From Streptomyces leeuwenhoekii (GTDB taxonomy: Bacteria > Actinomycetota > Actinomycetes > Streptomycetales > Streptomycetaceae), in assembly GCF_001013905.1 (NCBI RefSeq), contig NZ_LN831790.1, positions 1,860,001 to 1,924,000 of the forward strand: DNA of 64,000 nt, given 5' to 3'. Below, one piece after another: positions 33,171 through 44,949 of this stretch. The notes below the pieces were generated by a model that was not told the origin of the DNA, made no database searches, and saw only the letters and a list, made by a program, of their open reading frames with translations. Each line of letters begins with the position of its first letter. Within the stretch, counting starts at the first letter, position 1. Both the position numbers and the translations under genes were made by a program.

Positions 33171-33176
33171 GGGGTG
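33115..33176. repeat. Polypurine tract encoding the serine-rich RsgA N-terminus
   Basis: About 60 nt that are almost entirely A/G on the + strand (AGGAGGAACC... GAGGAGGACAAGGGG), degenerate GARGA repeats. It translates on the minus strand as a run of about 16 Ser and Leu codons at the start of rsgA. Such tracts are prone to slippage. Confidence 0.7.
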
Positions 33177-33230
33177 ACCCTTCGCGGGGGTGGCCCCGGC
33201 CCGCGCGTCACAGGCGCGGAAGGTGTGGTG

Positions 33231-33302
33231 TCAGCCGGCGGCCACGGAGGTGGACGTGAGGAACTTCCGGATGCGGGCAGCGCCCATCGCAACGACAGCC
33301 AT
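33231..33302 (-). CDS. 23-residue micro-ORF with an ideal ribosome site, upstream of rsgA
   Basis: ATG 33302 is preceded at 7 nt by AGGAGGTG (complement of 33310-33317), a full match to the 16S anti-Shine-Dalgarno. The frame encodes a basic, Ala/Val-rich 23-mer starting MAVVAMGAARIRKF and stops at 33231, 60 nt before the rsgA start. It lies 243 bp downstream of the radical SAM gene on the same strand. It may be a leader peptide controlling rsgA, a small effector, or a radical-SAM substrate; none is proven. Confidence 0.5.
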   Translation of the reverse strand: MAVVAMGAARIRKFLTSTSVAAG

Positions 33303-33545
33303 CGGTCGACACCTCCTCAGCACGGCACGAACGGTCACGGCGGACTCGCTCCGCCGGTTCTTCGCGAGCGACCGTAGCCGACTGCCGCACGGCCGCACCA
33401 CCGGTTTTTCCGGCCCGTTCCGCCGGGGGCCGCGCACCGGCCGGGCGCCCGGGACGTCTCCGTCCGGTCTCGCGGCCTCGGCACCCGGCCGGGCGGCGGG
33501 TGCCGGGGCCGCCTGCGTCCGCGGCCCCGGCGCTCCGGCCGGGGT

Positions 33546-36409
<2,864 letters not shown>

Positions 36410-36579
36410 GACGGGGGGCGGCCGGGCGTGCCGCCGTCCGTCTCCGGGGCGGTGGCCTGCCGCGCCGCCGGCCGTCTCCCGCACGGGGCACGCCGCACCA
36501 CCGCCCGTTTCCGGCGCGGTGACCGGCAGCGCCGCCGCCCCGCGAGGCCCGGGCGGCGGCGGGCAGGACCGTGCCGTCG

Positions 36580-37092
36580 TCAGTGGTCCGCGCAGCAGGG
36601 CGTCGGGTCCGGGACCTCGAAGGGGACGAGGGTGTCGCCGGCGGCCGGTACGGCGGCCAGCTCCAGCCGTCCCTCCCGCCACTGCGGGCGCACGTGGTCC
36701 CTGGTCACCAGCCGGGTCCGCGGGTCGGCGGGCCCGGCGGCGCCGAGCACCCGCACCGCGTCGATCGCGGAGCGGGCGAGCAGCTCGGCGACCGTGAGGG
36801 TGCCGGTGAGCGAGGCGGCGCCCGGGTAGAGCACCGCGCGGCCCGCCGCGTCCGGCAGGCCGGGGACGACCGCGTACCCCCGCCGCGCCAGCCGCTCGGC
36901 GAGGCCGGGCGGGAGCGGCCCGCCCGGCCGGGTGAGGGACACGGCGACCCGCGGGCGTTCGCCGTGCACCAGGTGGGTGCAGCCGAACACGTCGTCGGGG
37001 AGGGCGAGTCCGGCCGCCAGCGTGCGCAGCAGGTGGTCGGCCGCGCGCAGGTCCCGGGCCCCCGCGTCCACGGTGAGGGCGTGCGGGGTCAC
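36580..37092 (-). CDS. Hypothetical protein coupled to the PHP hydrolase
   Basis: A 170-residue protein, no family recognised. It has a plausible globular pattern (HALTVDAGARDLRAADHLLRTLAAGLALPDDVFGCTHLVHGERPRVAVSLTRP) and ends with a PTPCCADH tail containing two cysteines. GTG 37092 overlaps the stop of the PHP-hydrolase gene by 4 nt, so it is cotranslated and probably works with that exported enzyme or its products. It has no signal peptide of its own. Confidence 0.65.
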   Translation of the reverse strand: MTPHALTVDAGARDLRAADHLLRTLAAGLALPDDVFGCTHLVHGERPRVAVSLTRPGGPLPPGLAERLARRGYAVVPGLPDAAGRAVLYPGAASLTGTLTVAELLARSAIDAVRVLGAAGPADPRTRLVTRDHVRPQWREGRLELAAVPAAGDTLVPFEVPDPTPCCADH

Positions 37093-38807
37093 GCGGGCAG
37101 CACCCACACCGGGTTGGTGTAGAACCACAGGTCGCGCCAGGGGTCGGCGTCGCCGACGACGTCGAGGGCCGGGCCCGCCGGGTCGACGGCGGCGCCCATC
37201 GCGCCGACGGCACCGCGGTTGCCGTCGGTGCCGCGGAGCCGGACGTAGACGGGGCGCTCCACACGGCCCAGGTCGTAGGTGAGGCGGACGGTGCCGGCCG
37301 TCTTGTCCACCTCGTAGGAGGTGACGACCCTGGCGGTGGGTGCGGTGAAGGTGTCCTTGTCCTTCACCTCGCCCGTGACATCGCCCTGGATGACGTCCAC
37401 GCGCGCGAGCCTGGGCACGAATCCGGCCCAGTTGGGGCCGCCGGCCAGGGCCACGTCGGCGGTCAGGGTGACGCGCGTGCCCTTCTTCACGTGCAGCGCG
37501 CCGCCGAGTGTGGCCCAGCGGCCGGCGCCCGCCACCCGGACGTCGAGGCCGCTGACGAGCTGCCCGTGGTCGACCCAGACGCGGCCCGCCCGGATGCCGT
37601 CCATGACGGCGGCGTAGGAGAAGCCGTCGGCGCCGACGTGGGTGCGGCTGTACTGGCCGGGCCAGTAGTCGCCCTGGGTGAGGTCGATCTTCCCGCCGTA
37701 GACCGGGTCCGGGTAGCGGCCGTCGGCTTGGAAGTCGCCGCCGGGGCCGCGTACGGCGGTGTCGGCGTAGACCTGGTGGGAGTCGGAGTTGGCGGTGATC
37801 CACCAGGGCTTGCCCTCGGCGAGCAGGCTGTCCCACAGACCGCCGACGGTGGCGGTCATCCAGTCGAAGCCGCCCCAGGTCCGGTAGGACTCCAGGGGGT
37901 AGCCGGGGAAGGAGTTGGGGCCGGGGTTGTTGTCGTAGATGCCCCGGGCGCGGGCCATGCCGAGCGGTGCGGGCAGCCCGGCGGCCTGGTGGCCGGGGGC
38001 GCCCTCGAAGCCGACGGCGATCCGGTGGCTCGCGGGCGTCGCGTCGCGCCAGGCGCGGATCTCGTGCGGGGAGTCGACGCCGCGCCGCGCCGGGTGGTTG
38101 GCGAGCATCAGCGCGTCCTTGACCTTGCGCCGCCGCACCTGCTCGTGGAGGAAGGCGAGACCGGCGACGGCGAGCGCCTCGTTGGCGGGCGTGGAGTCGG
38201 TGGCGCCCTTGACGCTGCCGTCGTAGTCGGTCTCGAACTGCTTGAGGACGGCGACCTCGTTCCTGCCGGGGTGCACGAAGACGGTGCCGTGCTCGGCGGC
38301 CGGGATGTTCCACTCCAGGCCCTGGAAGACCAGGGTGTCCTGGTACGCGCTGCGGGCCTCGCGGATGTCGGGGTTGACCTTCTCGACGCCGATCTTGGCG
38401 TGGGTGGCGCTGCCGTGGTCGGTGATGACGAGCCAGTCCATGCCGTGCCGGGCGCCCTGGCGGACCTGGTCGACGACGCGGTACTTGCCGTCGCTGCTGT
38501 ACTGGGTGTGGATGTGGTGGTCGCCGGCGAGCCACAGGAAGCCCTTGTCCCTGCGGCCGCCCGTCGCCGCTGCGGCGGGGGCCGACTGGCCGAGGACGCT
38601 CCCGGCGGCCAGGCCCGCGCCGAGCAGTCCGGCGCGGCGCAGCAGCGAGCGGCGCGAGCGCTGCTCGGGGGTCAGGGCCTCGTCGGGCACGGAGGTGTCG
38701 AACGCGGCGGGCAGCGGCGCGGTCTCGTGGTCGTGGCCGGGTCCGTGATGGTGCCCGTGCCCGTGGTGATGCGCATGGTCATGAGCGTGACCGTGACCGT
38801 GTCCCAT
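37089..38807 (-). CDS. Tat-exported PHP-domain metallohydrolase (CehA/McbA-like)
   Basis: A 572-residue protein. The first 28 residues are about half histidine (MGHGHGHAHDHAHHH...), followed by a twin-arginine signal (RSRRSLLRRAGLLGAG, about 51-66) with cleavage near AAAA. The mature part has PHP metal motifs LAGDHHIHTQYSSDG, VITDHGSATHAK and ANHPAR...ANSDSHQ, as in phosphoesterases and CehA-type hydrolases. ATG 38807 has AGGAGG 7 nt upstream. It likely hydrolyses a phosphate or carbamate ester outside the cell. A His-rich stretch before the Tat motif is unusual. Confidence 0.85.
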   Translation of the reverse strand: MGHGHGHAHDHAHHHGHGHHHGPGHDHETAPLPAAFDTSVPDEALTPEQRSRRSLLRRAGLLGAGLAAGSVLGQSAPAAAATGGRRDKGFLWLAGDHHIHTQYSSDGKYRVVDQVRQGARHGMDWLVITDHGSATHAKIGVEKVNPDIREARSAYQDTLVFQGLEWNIPAAEHGTVFVHPGRNEVAVLKQFETDYDGSVKGATDSTPANEALAVAGLAFLHEQVRRRKVKDALMLANHPARRGVDSPHEIRAWRDATPASHRIAVGFEGAPGHQAAGLPAPLGMARARGIYDNNPGPNSFPGYPLESYRTWGGFDWMTATVGGLWDSLLAEGKPWWITANSDSHQVYADTAVRGPGGDFQADGRYPDPVYGGKIDLTQGDYWPGQYSRTHVGADGFSYAAVMDGIRAGRVWVDHGQLVSGLDVRVAGAGRWATLGGALHVKKGTRVTLTADVALAGGPNWAGFVPRLARVDVIQGDVTGEVKDKDTFTAPTARVVTSYEVDKTAGTVRLTYDLGRVERPVYVRLRGTDGNRGAVGAMGAAVDPAGPALDVVGDADPWRDLWFYTNPVWVLPA

Positions 38808-39109
38808 GAAGGTGCCTCCTGATCGCCGCTGCCTTCTGCGGCCGTCTTCCGCCACGCTGGTGCGCCGCGCGTGAGGAGGATCAAGCCAGAAGATGAACGT
38901 TGAACAACTCGGGGGTGAGCGGGGGGCGTCCCGGAGACGGCCGCTCACCTCCGTGAACACGGGTGACGCCAACCGCGCACACACGCGGGTCAGTTGACGG
39001 CCCGTTGGCATTTACGACGCCACCCGCCGGGTCAAAGGGCGTGACGCCGACCGCTTTCCTGCCTACACTAGGCTTCTTCCTAGAGGCCCTAGGTTACGGA
39101 GGTTCCGCC
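38808..39109. promoter_or_regulatory. Divergent promoter region with CTAGG repeats before the TetR gene
   Basis: No gene fits in these 302 bp. A possible promoter is TGACGC (39042-39047), 16 nt, TACACT (39064-39069). Three CTAGG/CCTAG elements (39068-39072, 39079-39083, 39088-39093) lie over the predicted transcription start and are good candidates for an autoregulatory TetR operator. The ribosome site GGAGG is at 39098-39102. Confidence 0.45.
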
Positions 39110-39703
39110 ATGCCCCGCGCCGGGCTCACCGCCGACCGCCTCGTCGCGGCCGCCGCCGACCTCGCCGACGAGGCCGGGTTCGAGAACGTCACCCTGTCGG
39201 CGCTGGCACGCCGCTTCGGGGTGGCGGACGCGAGCCTGTACGCGCACGTCAGGAATCTCCAGGACCTGCGCACCCGGCTGGCCCTGTTCGCGGGCGGCGA
39301 GCTGATCGACCGCATCGCCGCCGCCGTGGCCGGGCGCGCCGGGAAGGAGGCGCTGGCCGCCTTCGCCGGTGCCTACCGGGAGTACGCGCTGACGCGGCCG
39401 GGACGGTACGCGGCGACCCAGATCCGCATCGACCAGGACCTCGTCGCCCGCTCCCCCGCCCTGCACCGCACCGCCGAGATCACCTACGGCATGCTCCGCG
39501 CCTACGGCCTGGCGGAGCCCGACCTCACCGACGCCGTCCGCCTGCTGCGCAGCACCTTCCACGGCTACTGCGCCCTGGAGGCGGCCGGCGGCTTCGGCGC
39601 CGCCCGCGACGTCCAGGCGTCCTGGGACAAGGCGATCGACGCCCTGCACATCACGCTGGAGAACTGGCCCCGCGAGGAGGCGGACCATGACCGGCCGGCC
39701 TGA
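39110..39703 (+). CDS. TetR/AcrR-family regulator (WHG-type C-terminus)
   Basis: A 197-residue repressor. The helix-turn-helix is residues about 8-55 (LVAAAADLADEAGFENVTLSALARRFGVADASLYAHVRNLQDL). The ligand domain includes the TetR_C WHG-like segment YREYALTRPGRYAA. ATG 39110 follows GGAGG. It overlaps the alpha/beta-hydrolase start by 17 nt, so it probably controls its own operon through the CTAGG repeats upstream. Confidence 0.9.
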   Translation: MPRAGLTADRLVAAAADLADEAGFENVTLSALARRFGVADASLYAHVRNLQDLRTRLALFAGGELIDRIAAAVAGRAGKEALAAFAGAYREYALTRPGRYAATQIRIDQDLVARSPALHRTAEITYGMLRAYGLAEPDLTDAVRLLRSTFHGYCALEAAGGFGAARDVQASWDKAIDALHITLENWPREEADHDRPA

Positions 39704-40451
39704 CCGGCACCGCGACCACTACGACGTCACGGGCAGTGGCCCCGTCCTGCTCGTCGTCCCCGGCGGTGCGGGCCACCCCATGGGGCTGGAGCCGCTGACG
39801 GCCGCCCTGTCGGCCCGCTTCACCGTGGTGACGTACGACCCGCTCGGCCTCGCCCACGGGCGGCTCGGCCTGCCCGTCCCCGAACAGCGGGTGGAGTGGT
39901 GGAGCGAGGGCGCGCGGCGGGTGCTGGACGCGGTCCTCCCCGAGGGGGCGTCGGCGCGGGTGCTGGGGATGAGCTCCGGCGGTATCGCGGCGCTGGACCT
40001 GCTCGCCCGGCACCCGCGGCGGCTGCGGCATGTCGTCGCCCACGAACCCCCGGTCGTCACCGTGCTGCCCGACGGGGCCCGGGAGCGCCGGGACCTGCTG
40101 CGGAGCCTGGGCGGGCCGCCGTCCGCCGCCGGGGAGGCGGCCGACCCCATGGGCGTCTTCCTCTCCCGGGTCGTGCGCCCCTTCACCGCGTACGCGCCGC
40201 ACCCGGACGCCCTGCGCGCCCATGCCTCCCGGCTGACCCTGGCCGCCGGTTCCGGCTCGCGGGACCAACCGCCGTACCGGACGGCCGCGTTGCTCGCCGA
40301 GCGCACGGGCGGCGGCTTCGCCGAGTTCCCGGGCGGTCACCTCGGGGCCCTCGACCATCCCGAGGCGTTCGCGGAACGCCTCGCCGGGCTGCTGGACGGT
40401 ACCGGTGAGGGGTGTTGCGCGGGGGCCTGCGGCCACTTGCAGGAAAGTTGA
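39687..40451 (+). CDS. Alpha/beta hydrolase
   Basis: A 254-residue soluble hydrolase. The nucleophile elbow is GMSSG with Ser96, the oxyanion region PGGAG (25-29), and the likely catalytic His lies in GGHLGALDHPEAF near the C-terminus. ATG 39687 overlaps the upstream TetR gene by 17 nt, with GAGG as ribosome site. The last 13 residues (GCCAGACGHLQES) are cysteine-rich and atypical. Substrate unknown; likely an ester or lactone sensed by the TetR partner. Confidence 0.85.
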   Translation: MTGRPDRHRDHYDVTGSGPVLLVVPGGAGHPMGLEPLTAALSARFTVVTYDPLGLAHGRLGLPVPEQRVEWWSEGARRVLDAVLPEGASARVLGMSSGGIAALDLLARHPRRLRHVVAHEPPVVTVLPDGARERRDLLRSLGGPPSAAGEAADPMGVFLSRVVRPFTAYAPHPDALRAHASRLTLAAGSGSRDQPPYRTAALLAERTGGGFAEFPGGHLGALDHPEAFAERLAGLLDGTGEGCCAGACGHLQES

Positions 40452-40584
40452 GCTGCGTCGTATAAAACATGACCGATCGACCCCTTCTCACGGGTTCCGT
40501 GCTCACGTGCGTATTCCGTGACGCGCTGCCCGTGTTTCTGGGCTGTCGTGGACGTCGTGGACTGTCGTGGCGGGAAGGTGATCG

Positions 40585-42729
40585 ATGGGCGCGGGCTGGA
40601 CGTTCGCCGGGGAGGCGACACAGGGCGGCGGCGATTCGGTGACGTTGATCGAGGGGTCGTCGTTCTGCCTGTCCGAGCGGGGCGGGGACCTCGCGCCCGG
40701 CACCCCCCACGGGCTGTTCCACCGCGACACCCGCATCCTGTCCGGCTGGCAACTGCGTCTGGACGACGAGGAGGTCGACGCCCTCTCCGTCATCGCCGAG
40801 GAGCCCTACGAGGCCCTGTTCCTGGGCCGGGCCCGGCCGCGCCCCGGGCACAGCGAGGCGACCGTCCTCGTGGAGCGGCGCCGGTACGTGGGCGCGGGCA
40901 TGCGCGAGGACCTGGTGCTGCGCAACCTCGGCAACGAGGCCGCGGCCTGTGTGCTCACCCTGCGCGTGGAGGCCGACTTCGCCGACCTGTTCGAAGTCAA
41001 GGAGGGCCGGGTGAAGCCGCGCGGGCAGTACGGCGTCGACTACGGCGACGGCGTGCTCGCCCTGACCCGGACGTGGCGCGGCGAGAGCCGGGGCGTCCGG
41101 ATCGCCGCCGAGGACGCCATCTGCTCCCCCGGCCGGCTCACCTTCCGCGCGGTCGTTCCGCCGCGCGGCACCTGGCGGACGTCCGTGCTGGTCACGCCGG
41201 TGATCGACGGGGTGGAGACGCCGACGTCGTTCCCGCTGGAGCGGCCGGTGGAGCAGGCCGGGCCGTCGGTGCGCAGCACCGAGTGGCGCGAGACCGGGCC
41301 CCGCGTGAAGGTGGGCGACGAGTCGCTGGCGCTGACCCTGCGCCGCGGTTGCCAGGACCTGGGTGCCCTGCGCATCTTCGACCCGGAGCGCCCCGACACG
41401 CCCGTCGTCGCGGCCGGCGCCCCCTGGTTCATGGCGCTGTTCGGCCGTGACTCCCTCCTCACCGCGCTGATGGCGCTGCCCCTGGACCCGCAGCTCGCCC
41501 TCGGCACCGCGCAGACCCTCGCCCGGTACCAGGGCGTGAAGACCGACCCGGTGACCGAGGAGGAGCCCGGCAAGATCCCGCACGAGCTGCGCTTCGGCGT
41601 CGAGGCGTCCCTCGCCCTGGGCGGCACCGTGTACTACGGCACCGTCGACGCCACCCCCCTGTTCGTGATGCTGCTCGGCGAGCTGTGCCGCTGGGGCGTC
41701 GACCCGGACGCCGTAAGGGAGCTGCTGCCGCACGCCGACCGGGCGCTGGAGTGGGTGGAGCGGTACGGAGACCGGGACGGCGACGGGTTCGTGGAGTACC
41801 GGCGCTCCACCGACCGGGGTCTGGCCAACCAGGGCTGGAAGGACTCCTGGGACGGCGTCAACAGCGCCGACGGACGGCTCGCGGAGCCGCCGATCGCGCT
41901 CGCCGAGGTGCAGGGGTACGTCTACGCCGCCTACCGGGCGCGCGCCCTGCTCGCCGAGCACACCGGGGACCCGTCCGGCGCCGAGAAGTGGCACGAGCGG
42001 GCGCGGCTGCTGAAAGAACGCTTCAACGAGCGGTTCTGGCTGCCCGAGCGCGGCTGGTACGCCGAGGCCCTCGACGGCGGCAAACGCCCCGTCGACGCGC
42101 TGGCCTCCAACATGGGGCACTGCCTGTGGACCGGCATCGTCGACGCGGACAAGGCGCCCGCCGTCGCCGAACTCCTGCTCTCCCCGCAGATGTTCAGCGG
42201 CTGGGGCGTGCGCACGCTGGCCACCACCATGGCCGCCTACAACCCGATGAGCTACCACAACGGTTCGGTGTGGCCGCACGACAGCGGCATCGTCGCGGCG
42301 GGGCTGAGGCGTTACGGGTTCACCGCCCACGCCCGCCGCGTCGCCGAGGCCGTCCTCGACGCCGCCGCGGCCTTCGGCGGGCGCCTGCCGGAGCTGTTGT
42401 GCGGCTTCGACCGCACCGAGTACGCGCAGCCGGTGCCCTACCCGGCGGCCTGCTCCCCGCAGGCGTGGGCCTCCGCCACCCCGCTGCACCTGCTGCGGGT
42501 GCTGCTCGGCGCGGAGGTGTGCGTACCGCACGGCGTGCTCCGCCTCGACCCCGCGCTCCCGGCCCGCTACGGGGCGCTGCGGCTGACCGATGTGCCGGTG
42601 GGCGCCGCCCGGGTGGGCGTGACGGTGGCCCGGGACGGCGGTGTCCGCGTCACCGGCCTGCCGTCCGGCATGCGGCTGTCCGAGACGCCCTGCGCGTGTC
42701 CGGCGGTGGACCCGCCGCACCCCGGCTGA
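40585..42729 (+). CDS. Glycogen-debranching-type glycosidase (amylo-alpha-1,6-glucosidase family)
   Basis: A 714-residue cytoplasmic enzyme. The N-terminal beta domain (about 15-215, SSFCLSERGGDLAPGTPHGLFHRDTR) is the glycogen-debranching N-terminal type. The C-terminal (alpha/alpha)6 barrel follows, with PWFMALFGRDSLLTALMALP, KIPHELRFG, GLANQGWKDSWDGV and SYHNGSVWPHDSGIV. It probably hydrolyses alpha-glucan branches or related sugars. ATG 40585 has AAGGTG about 5 nt upstream. A GT4 glycosyltransferase follows after 224 bp, a pairing that suggests a shared glucan pathway. Confidence 0.88.
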   Translation: MGAGWTFAGEATQGGGDSVTLIEGSSFCLSERGGDLAPGTPHGLFHRDTRILSGWQLRLDDEEVDALSVIAEEPYEALFLGRARPRPGHSEATVLVERRRYVGAGMREDLVLRNLGNEAAACVLTLRVEADFADLFEVKEGRVKPRGQYGVDYGDGVLALTRTWRGESRGVRIAAEDAICSPGRLTFRAVVPPRGTWRTSVLVTPVIDGVETPTSFPLERPVEQAGPSVRSTEWRETGPRVKVGDESLALTLRRGCQDLGALRIFDPERPDTPVVAAGAPWFMALFGRDSLLTALMALPLDPQLALGTAQTLARYQGVKTDPVTEEEPGKIPHELRFGVEASLALGGTVYYGTVDATPLFVMLLGELCRWGVDPDAVRELLPHADRALEWVERYGDRDGDGFVEYRRSTDRGLANQGWKDSWDGVNSADGRLAEPPIALAEVQGYVYAAYRARALLAEHTGDPSGAEKWHERARLLKERFNERFWLPERGWYAEALDGGKRPVDALASNMGHCLWTGIVDADKAPAVAELLLSPQMFSGWGVRTLATTMAAYNPMSYHNGSVWPHDSGIVAAGLRRYGFTAHARRVAEAVLDAAAAFGGRLPELLCGFDRTEYAQPVPYPAACSPQAWASATPLHLLRVLLGAEVCVPHGVLRLDPALPARYGALRLTDVPVGAARVGVTVARDGGVRVTGLPSGMRLSETPCACPAVDPPHPG

Positions 42730-42953
42730 CCTCACATCTTTCCACCCCTCCCCCGGGAGCCCGCCGCGGCCGACGCCGCTCGCGGCCGGGCCCCCCTGAC
42801 CCGCCGCCCCGTCTCCGTCGCCCCCGCCTGCCCGTGTGCCCGGCGCCCGTGCGTGTCCGTGTTTCCGGGTACGGCCGGGAACGCGCCGGCGAGGCACCGC
42901 TGTGCCCGCGGGCGCGGACGGCGGCGGGCGACGACCGAACGAAAGGAGCTGCG

Positions 42954-44054
42954 TTGAGCAACCGGCCGCTTCGTATCGCCATGGTCGCGCCGCCGTGGTT
43001 CGAGCTCCCGCCCCGCGGCTACGGGGGCATCGAGGCGATGTGTGCCGACCTCACCGACGCGCTGGTGGCCCGCGGCCACGACGTCACCCTGGTCGCGGCG
43101 GGCCGCAACGGCACCCGCGCCCACCGCATGCTGCGCACCTACGACGTCCCGCAGGGCCCCCGCCTGGGCGAGCCGCTGCCCGAGGTGCTGCACGCCGCGG
43201 CGACCGGCCGCCTCCTGGACGACCTCGACGTGGACGTCGTCCACGACCACACCCTGGCCGGACCGCTGCTCGCCCGGGGCCGCGGCATCCCGACCGTCGT
43301 CACCACGCACGGCCCGCTGGAGGGCGAACCCGGCGAGTACTACCGCCACCTGGGCGACAGCGTGCACCTGGTGGCGATATCCGAGTCGCAGCGTTCCCAG
43401 GCCCCCGACCTCAACTGGGCGGGCACGGTGCACAACGCGCTGCGCGCGTCCGACTTCCCCTACCGGCGCGACAAGGAGGACTGGGTCTTCTTCCTGGGCC
43501 GCTGCACCCCCGACAAGGGCATGCACCTGGCCATCGACGCCGCCCGCGCCGCGGGCCGGGAGATCAAGCTGGCCGCCAAGTGCAGCGAGCCCGCCGAGCG
43601 GGCCTACTTCGAGGCCGAGATCGAGCCGCGGCTCGGGCCCGGCGTGGAGTGGCTCGGCGAGGTGACCGGCGAGCGCAAGAAGCGGCTGCTGGCGCGGGCG
43701 CACTGCCTGCTGTTCCCGCTCCAGTGGGAGGAGCCGTTCGGCATGGTGATGATCGAGGCGATGGTGTGCGGCACTCCGGTGGTCACGCTGCGCCGCGGCT
43801 CGGTCCCGGAGGTCGTCGTCGACGGGGTGACCGGTCTCGTCCGCGAGCACGTCGCCGAACTGCCCGAGGCGATCGACGCGGCGGGCGCGCTGGACCCGCG
43901 CGACTGCCGCAACCACGTCATCGAGCACTTCCAGCCGGACACCATGGCCGCCGGGTACGAGGCGGTCTACCGCAGGGTGCTGTCCGCCGCCCCGAGCCCG
44001 GCCCCGCTGACGGGCGCCGTCCCCACCCGGGCGGACATGGCCCCGGTGGCCTGA
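42954..44054 (+). CDS. Glycosyltransferase family 4
   Basis: A 366-residue GT-B enzyme. It begins RIAMVAPPWFELPPRGYGGIEAMCADLTDALVARGHDV (acceptor domain). HDHTLAGPLLARG, VTTHGPLEG and the donor-site motif EEPFGMVMIEAMVCGTPVV follow. TTG 42954 is the start because GAAAGGAG lies 5 nt upstream and no ATG fits. Donor and acceptor are unknown; the neighbouring glycosidase suggests alpha-glucan or a glycosylated metabolite. Ends 15 bp from the convergent PEP-mutase-family gene. Confidence 0.88.
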   Translation: MSNRPLRIAMVAPPWFELPPRGYGGIEAMCADLTDALVARGHDVTLVAAGRNGTRAHRMLRTYDVPQGPRLGEPLPEVLHAAATGRLLDDLDVDVVHDHTLAGPLLARGRGIPTVVTTHGPLEGEPGEYYRHLGDSVHLVAISESQRSQAPDLNWAGTVHNALRASDFPYRRDKEDWVFFLGRCTPDKGMHLAIDAARAAGREIKLAAKCSEPAERAYFEAEIEPRLGPGVEWLGEVTGERKKRLLARAHCLLFPLQWEEPFGMVMIEAMVCGTPVVTLRRGSVPEVVVDGVTGLVREHVAELPEAIDAAGALDPRDCRNHVIEHFQPDTMAAGYEAVYRRVLSAAPSPAPLTGAVPTRADMAPVA

Positions 44055-44069
44055 GCCCGTACCTCCGCC

Positions 44070-44882
44070 TCAGCCCTCGCCTCGGCCCTCGCCCAGCGCC
44101 CGGACCTCGGCGTACGTCGGTGCCGCCCCCGCCGCCTCCCGGCCCGCCCGGACGTCGGCCATCGCCTCGACGGCCGCGCCCAGCGCCCTGCGGTACAGCA
44201 GCGAGCCGACGCTGATCCGGCGTACGCCGAGGTCGGTGAGGTGCGGCAGCGGGGGCCCGGTGGGCGAGTAGAGGATGTTGAGGGGGACGTCGAGGGCGTC
44301 CACCAGGGCGGCGATCCGGCCGGCGTCGGTGAGTCCGGGGACGAACACCCCGTCCGCGCCCGCCTCCTGATAGGCGTCCAGGCGCCGCAGGGTCGCGCCG
44401 AGGCCCGCCTCGCCGTCCCCGTCGCCGAGCCAGAACGTGTCGGTGCGCGCGTTGACGAAGAGACCCGGGGCGGCCGACTTCACGGCGGCGATCTTCGCGG
44501 CGTGCCGGCGGACGGGCCCCCTCCCGTCCTCCAGATTGATGCCGACGGCTCCGACGGCCGCCAGCTCCCGCGCGAACGCGGCCACCTCGTCCGGATCGTC
44601 ACTGAAACCGCCCTCGGCGTCGACGCTCAGCAGGAACGGCTCGGAGCCGAGGGCGAGGGCCAGCCGGAGGGTCTCCTCGCGGGTCGCCGAGGTGCCGTCG
44701 GGCACCCCCGCGGCGGCCGCGACGCCCAGACTGGTCGTGCCGATCGCGGGAAAGCCGCGGGCGGCGAGCAGGCACGCCGAGGCGTGGTCCCAGGCGTTGG
44801 GCAGCACCAGCGGATCACCGGCCCGATGCAGAGCGGCGAAGCCGGCGGCGGCGGCAGGGTCCTGCCGTACGGAATCACTCAT
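44070..44882 (-). CDS. Isocitrate lyase/PEP mutase superfamily protein
   Basis: A 270-residue TIM-barrel enzyme. PNAWDHASACLLAARGFPAIGTTS, FLLSVDAEGGFSDDP (metal-binding Asp/Glu), GAVGINLEDG and VNARTDTFWLG are the family signatures. Members cleave or form C-C or C-P bonds in 2-oxoacid chemistry; this clade is generally uncharacterised. ATG 44882 is used, though GTG 44891 is possible; neither has a strong ribosome site. Confidence 0.85.
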   Translation of the reverse strand: MSDSVRQDPAAAAGFAALHRAGDPLVLPNAWDHASACLLAARGFPAIGTTSLGVAAAAGVPDGTSATREETLRLALALGSEPFLLSVDAEGGFSDDPDEVAAFARELAAVGAVGINLEDGRGPVRRHAAKIAAVKSAAPGLFVNARTDTFWLGDGDGEAGLGATLRRLDAYQEAGADGVFVPGLTDAGRIAALVDALDVPLNILYSPTGPPLPHLTDLGVRRISVGSLLYRRALGAAVEAMADVRAGREAAGAAPTYAEVRALGEGRGEG

Positions 44883-44949
44883 GCCCCGCACGGTACGGGC
44901 CCGTCGCTTCGGCGCCGGCCGAACCGTCGGCGCGCTTGCTTGTCGGTGG

